NCBI GenBank assembly: GCA_947626345.1
Contig: CANQSF010000007.1
Location: forward strand, 1 to 64,000
Origin: an uncultured Oscillospiraceae bacterium
Lineage (GTDB): Bacteria > Bacillota > Clostridia > Oscillospirales > Oscillospiraceae
DNA length: 64,000 nucleotides
Direction of reading: 5' to 3'
Shown: positions 61,346 through 64,000 of the stretch, piece after piece
Layout of the letters: every line of letters begins with the position of its first letter
How positions within the stretch are numbered: position 1 is the first letter of the stretch
The notes under the pieces: model-generated
Databases searched by the model: none
What the model was told of the DNA's origin: nothing
The model's input: only the letters and a program-made list of their open reading frames with translations
Made by a program: the position numbers and the translations under genes

Positions 61346-62584
61346 ATGGACACCGATTTTCTCAAATTCTATACCGACACGCCCAAGTTCACCCACGCCC
61401 CTGGGCTGGCGGTGATGGGCGCGCTCATGGCGCGGCTGGGGGACCCCCAGCGCCGTCTTCGGTGCGTGCACATCGCCGGTACCAACGGCAAGGGCTCCTG
61501 CGCCGCCATGGTGGACGCCATGCTCCGGGCGGCGGGGCATCGGACCGGGCTCTACACCTCCCCCGACCTCATAGGTCCCTGGGAGCGGATAAAGGTGGAT
61601 GGAATTGACATAACTCTTGAACAGTTCGCATCCGTCACCGCTCGGGTGCAGGCGGCGTGCGTGGGGCTGGCGGAGCCGTCCTATTTTGAAAAGCTGACCG
61701 CCGCCGCCTTTTTATACTTCGCCGAACAGCGGTGCGACTATGTGGTGCTGGAGGTGGGCCTGGGCGGCCGCCTGGACGCCACCAACATCATCGAAGAGCC
61801 CGCCGTCTCCGTGATCATGCCCATCGGACTGGACCACACCGCCGTCCTGGGCGGCACCCTGGCCGCCATCGCCGGGGAGAAAGCAGGCATCATCCGCCAC
61901 GGCTGTCCCACGGTCTGCGCGCCGCAGGCGGAGGAGGCCGCGGCGGTGATCCGATCCCGGTGCGCGGCGGTGGCCGCGCCCTTGCGCGAAGTTGACATAA
62001 CTAAAATCAAATTTCTCTCCCGCTCCCCGGACGGGCAGCGGTTCTCCTATGGGGAGATGGAGGATATCTCCCTGGCTCTGCTGGGGGATCACCAGCTGGG
62101 CAACGCCTGCGCCGCCATCGAGGCAGGCAGGCTCATGGGTCTTTCAGAGAAGGACATCCGCAGCGGTCTGGCGTCGGTCCGATGGCCCTGCCGGCTGGAG
62201 CTTGTCCGGCGGGAGCCGCCCATGGTGCTGGACGGGGCCCACAACGGCCACGGCGCGGCGGCCCTGGCGGCGGCGCTGGGGACCTGCTTTCCCGGCGTCC
62301 GCTTCACCATGGTCATGGGGGTGATGGCGGACAAGCCCTGGCGGGAGATGCTGGCCCTGATGGAGCCGCTGGCGGCGGCGTTCATCTGCCTGTCGCCGGA
62401 GGGGCCCCGGGCCCTGCCGGCGGAGGAGCTGGCCGCGGCGGTGAAAACGGTCCCCGCCCGGACGGCGGACAGCCCGGAGCATGCGCTGGAGCTGTGCCTG
62501 GCCCGGGGCGGGCCGGTGTGCGCCTTCGGCTCACTGTATTACATCGGCCATTTCCGCCGGTGTTTCATGGAGGTGCAAGGATGA
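61346..62584 (+). CDS. folC: folylpolyglutamate synthase/dihydrofolate synthase
   Basis: A 412-residue Mur-ligase-family enzyme adding glutamate to folates. The P-loop IAGTNGKGSCAAMVDAML (about residues 44-61), SPDLIGPWERI, EVGLGGRLDATNII (about 134-147) and VLDGAHNGHGAAA (about 294) are in place. The ATG at 61346 fits the family but has no ribosome site at normal spacing; TATACT (61334-61339) ends 6 nt upstream, so initiation on a leaderless mRNA is possible. It overlaps the next gene by 4 nt. Confidence 0.95.
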   Translation: MDTDFLKFYTDTPKFTHAPGLAVMGALMARLGDPQRRLRCVHIAGTNGKGSCAAMVDAMLRAAGHRTGLYTSPDLIGPWERIKVDGIDITLEQFASVTARVQAACVGLAEPSYFEKLTAAAFLYFAEQRCDYVVLEVGLGGRLDATNIIEEPAVSVIMPIGLDHTAVLGGTLAAIAGEKAGIIRHGCPTVCAPQAEEAAAVIRSRCAAVAAPLREVDITKIKFLSRSPDGQRFSYGEMEDISLALLGDHQLGNACAAIEAGRLMGLSEKDIRSGLASVRWPCRLELVRREPPMVLDGAHNGHGAAALAAALGTCFPGVRFTMVMGVMADKPWREMLALMEPLAAAFICLSPEGPRALPAEELAAAVKTVPARTADSPEHALELCLARGGPVCAFGSLYYIGHFRRCFMEVQG

Positions 62585-63198
62585 AAATGGACGAGATGAC
62601 CCTGGCGGCGTTCACCGACGCCCTGGCCTCCAAAAAGGCCGTTCCCGGCGGGGGCGGCGCCTCCGCCCTGGCGGGCGCGCTGGGTGCCGCCCTGGGCGCC
62701 ATGGTGGGCGAGCTGACCCTGGGCAAGCCCAAATACGCCGCCGTGGAGGGCGAGATGACCGTCCTCACCGCCCGGGCCAGGGAGCTGAGCGCGGCGCTGC
62801 TGGCCTTGGCGGACAAGGACGCGGAGGCGTTCCTGCCCCTGAGCCGGGCCTACGCCATCCCCCGGGACGACCCGGGCCGGGCGGAGGAGCTGGAGCGGTG
62901 CCTGCGCCTCGCCGCCCAGCCGCCCATGGAGATGATGCGCCTCTGCTGCCAGGCCATCGAACTCATGGAGGGCTTCGCCGCCATGGGCAGCGCCCTGGCG
63001 GTGTCCGACGCCGCCGCCGGCGCTGCGCTGTGCCGGGGGGCATTGTACGGCGCGGCGGTGAACGTGAAGGTGAACACCAAGTCCATGGCGGACCGGGCCT
63101 GCGCGGCCGCCCTCAACGGCGAGGCAGACCGGCTGGCGGAGGAGTACGGGAAGCGGGCCGAAAAGGTCTATGCAGACGTCTGCGGGAGGTACTGCTGA
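62581..63198 (+). CDS. fchA: formiminotransferase-cyclodeaminase family protein (methenyl-THF cyclohydrolase)
   Basis: A 205-residue all-helical protein of the FTCD/FchA family. It shows the N-terminal AVPGGGGASALAGALGAALGAMVG (split here only by naming its first and last parts: AVPGGGGASA and GAMVGELTLGK) and the C-terminal VNVKVNTKSMADR. Single-domain members in Clostridia interconvert methenyl- and formyl-tetrahydrofolate. It is coupled to folC (ATGA) and folD (TGATG), making a one-carbon operon. Confidence 0.9.
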   Translation: MKMDEMTLAAFTDALASKKAVPGGGGASALAGALGAALGAMVGELTLGKPKYAAVEGEMTVLTARARELSAALLALADKDAEAFLPLSRAYAIPRDDPGRAEELERCLRLAAQPPMEMMRLCCQAIELMEGFAAMGSALAVSDAAAGAALCRGALYGAAVNVKVNTKSMADRACAAALNGEADRLAEEYGKRAEKVYADVCGRYC

Positions 63199-64000
63199 TG
63201 GCACTGATCCTGAAGGGGGCGCCGGTGGCCGCGGCGCTGACGGAAAAGGCCGCGGCGGAGGCCGCGGCGCTGAAAGAACGGGGCATCCAGCCCAAGCTGG
63301 CCATCCTGCGGGTGGGCCAGCGGCCGGAGGATATCTCCTACGAAAAAGGGGCCATGAAGCGCTGCGAGGCGGCGGGGGTCCTGGTGCGGCAGGTGACGCT
63401 GCCCGCCTGGGCCACCCAGAGCCAGCTGATGGCGGCGGTGGAGGCGCTGAACGAGTTCCCCTCTATCCACGGGGTGCTCATGATGCGGCCCCTGCCCGTG
63501 GCGCTGGACGAGGAGGCCGCCCGCCGGGCCCTGGACCCCGCCAAGGACGTGGACGGCATCACCGACGGCTCCCTGGCCGGGGTGTTCACCGGCAGCGGCC
63601 GGGGCTTTGCCCCCTGCACCGCCCAGGCGGTGGTGGAGCTATTGAAGCACTATGACATCCCCCTGCGGGGCGCCCGCGCCGTGGTGGCCGGGCGCAGCCT
63701 GGTGGTGGGCCGGCCGGCGGCCATGCTCCTCATGGCCGATGGCGCCACGGTCACCATCTGCCACAGCGGGACAAAGGACCTGGCCGCCCATACCCGCGAG
63801 GCGGATATCCTGGTGGCGGCCGTGGGAAAGCTGGGCCTGCTGGGCGCGGAGCACATCGCCCCCGGCGCGGCGGTGGTGGACGCGGGCATCCACGCCGACC
63901 CAGACACGGGCGCGCTCCATGGGGACGTGCGGTTCGACGAGGCTCAGGCCGTGGCCGGGGCCATCACCCCCGTGCCCGGCGGGCTGGGAGCGGTGACCAC
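63198..64000 (+). CDS. folD: methylene-THF dehydrogenase/cyclohydrolase, cut by window edge
   Basis: The first 267 codons of the bifunctional FolD, which oxidises methylene-THF and opens methenyl-THF. The catalytic region YEKGAMKRCEAAGV carries the lysine (about residue 54), followed by GVLMMRPLP, DPAKDVDGIT and the NADP fold VVAGRSLVVGRPAAMLL (about 157). The first base of its ATG is the last of the fchA stop. The last 10-20 residues fall outside the window. Confidence 0.96.
   Translation, partial: MALILKGAPVAAALTEKAAAEAAALKERGIQPKLAILRVGQRPEDISYEKGAMKRCEAAGVLVRQVTLPAWATQSQLMAAVEALNEFPSIHGVLMMRPLPVALDEEAARRALDPAKDVDGITDGSLAGVFTGSGRGFAPCTAQAVVELLKHYDIPLRGARAVVAGRSLVVGRPAAMLLMADGATVTICHSGTKDLAAHTREADILVAAVGKLGLLGAEHIAPGAAVVDAGIHADPDTGALHGDVRFDEAQAVAGAITPVPGGLGAVT

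Overview
The window comes from a GC-rich, endospore-forming member of the Clostridia. It carries PolC-type DNA polymerase III, the spoIIGA-sigE pair and spoIIID. Sigma-A promoters are near consensus (TTGACA, 16-18 bp, TATAAT-like) and Shine-Dalgarno sites are strong. Codon use, small palindromic repeats and gene content resemble gut Oscillospiraceae (Flavonifractor/Oscillibacter-like); that placement is inference. I see no rRNA, tRNA, IS transposase, prophage or CRISPR array.

Layout. 1-4.4 kb: sulfur and Fe-S block on the minus strand (iscS-iscU-mnmA-HD protein from one promoter, then a separate Rrf2 regulator and cysK), with a tiny membrane-protein gene on the plus strand. 4.4-8.4 kb: an MBOAT/DHHW O-acetylation pair and a hexosamine-kinase-like enzyme. 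8.5-16.3 kb: pyrG, glmS, purB, a zinc-ribbon membrane protein, purA. 16.4-20.8 kb: an AT-richer acetyltransferase, a repeat cluster, nadE, two-subunit class I fumarase and malic enzyme. 20.8-30.6 kb: minus-strand run pyrH, frr, uppS, dxr, rseP, ispG, polC, in which cdsA is absent and a repeat separates pyrH from frr. 30.7-32.2 kb: spoIIGA-sigE. 32.3-40.8 kb: a 2796-residue surface protein followed by a 56-residue membrane protein. 41-47.4 kb: spoIIID, a PLP lyase, an EamA transporter, an NTF2-like protein and a BlaI/M56 pair. 47.4-55.6 kb: an Amt-PII fusion with a leader terminator, MATE, malQ, a protein phosphatase, nth and rarA. 55.7-61.2 kb: small stress/regulatory units (YflT-like, radical SAM, two HTH/lipoprotein modules, greA). 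61.3-64 kb: one-carbon genes folC-fchA-folD, cut by the window edge.

Most striking: the giant surface-protein gene contains an 11-base poly-G tract at codons 57-61. Losing one G puts TAG directly after the tract and gaining one G gives TGA about a dozen codons later. This is the design of an ON/OFF phase switch. The gene also carries near-identical 279-bp internal repeats, which could change its length, and it is followed after 12 nt by the small membrane-protein gene, whose TM-plus-basic-tail layout resembles the giant protein's own C-terminus. Together they look like a phase-variable surface-display unit. Other notable items are the terminator between the amt promoter and its gene, a modular palindromic repeat family present at four places, a palindromic element that appears to supply the last codons of the fumarase alpha subunit, a 69-bp tandem duplication across the purB stop codon, and two genes (spoIIGA, folC) whose start codons lie where transcription should begin.
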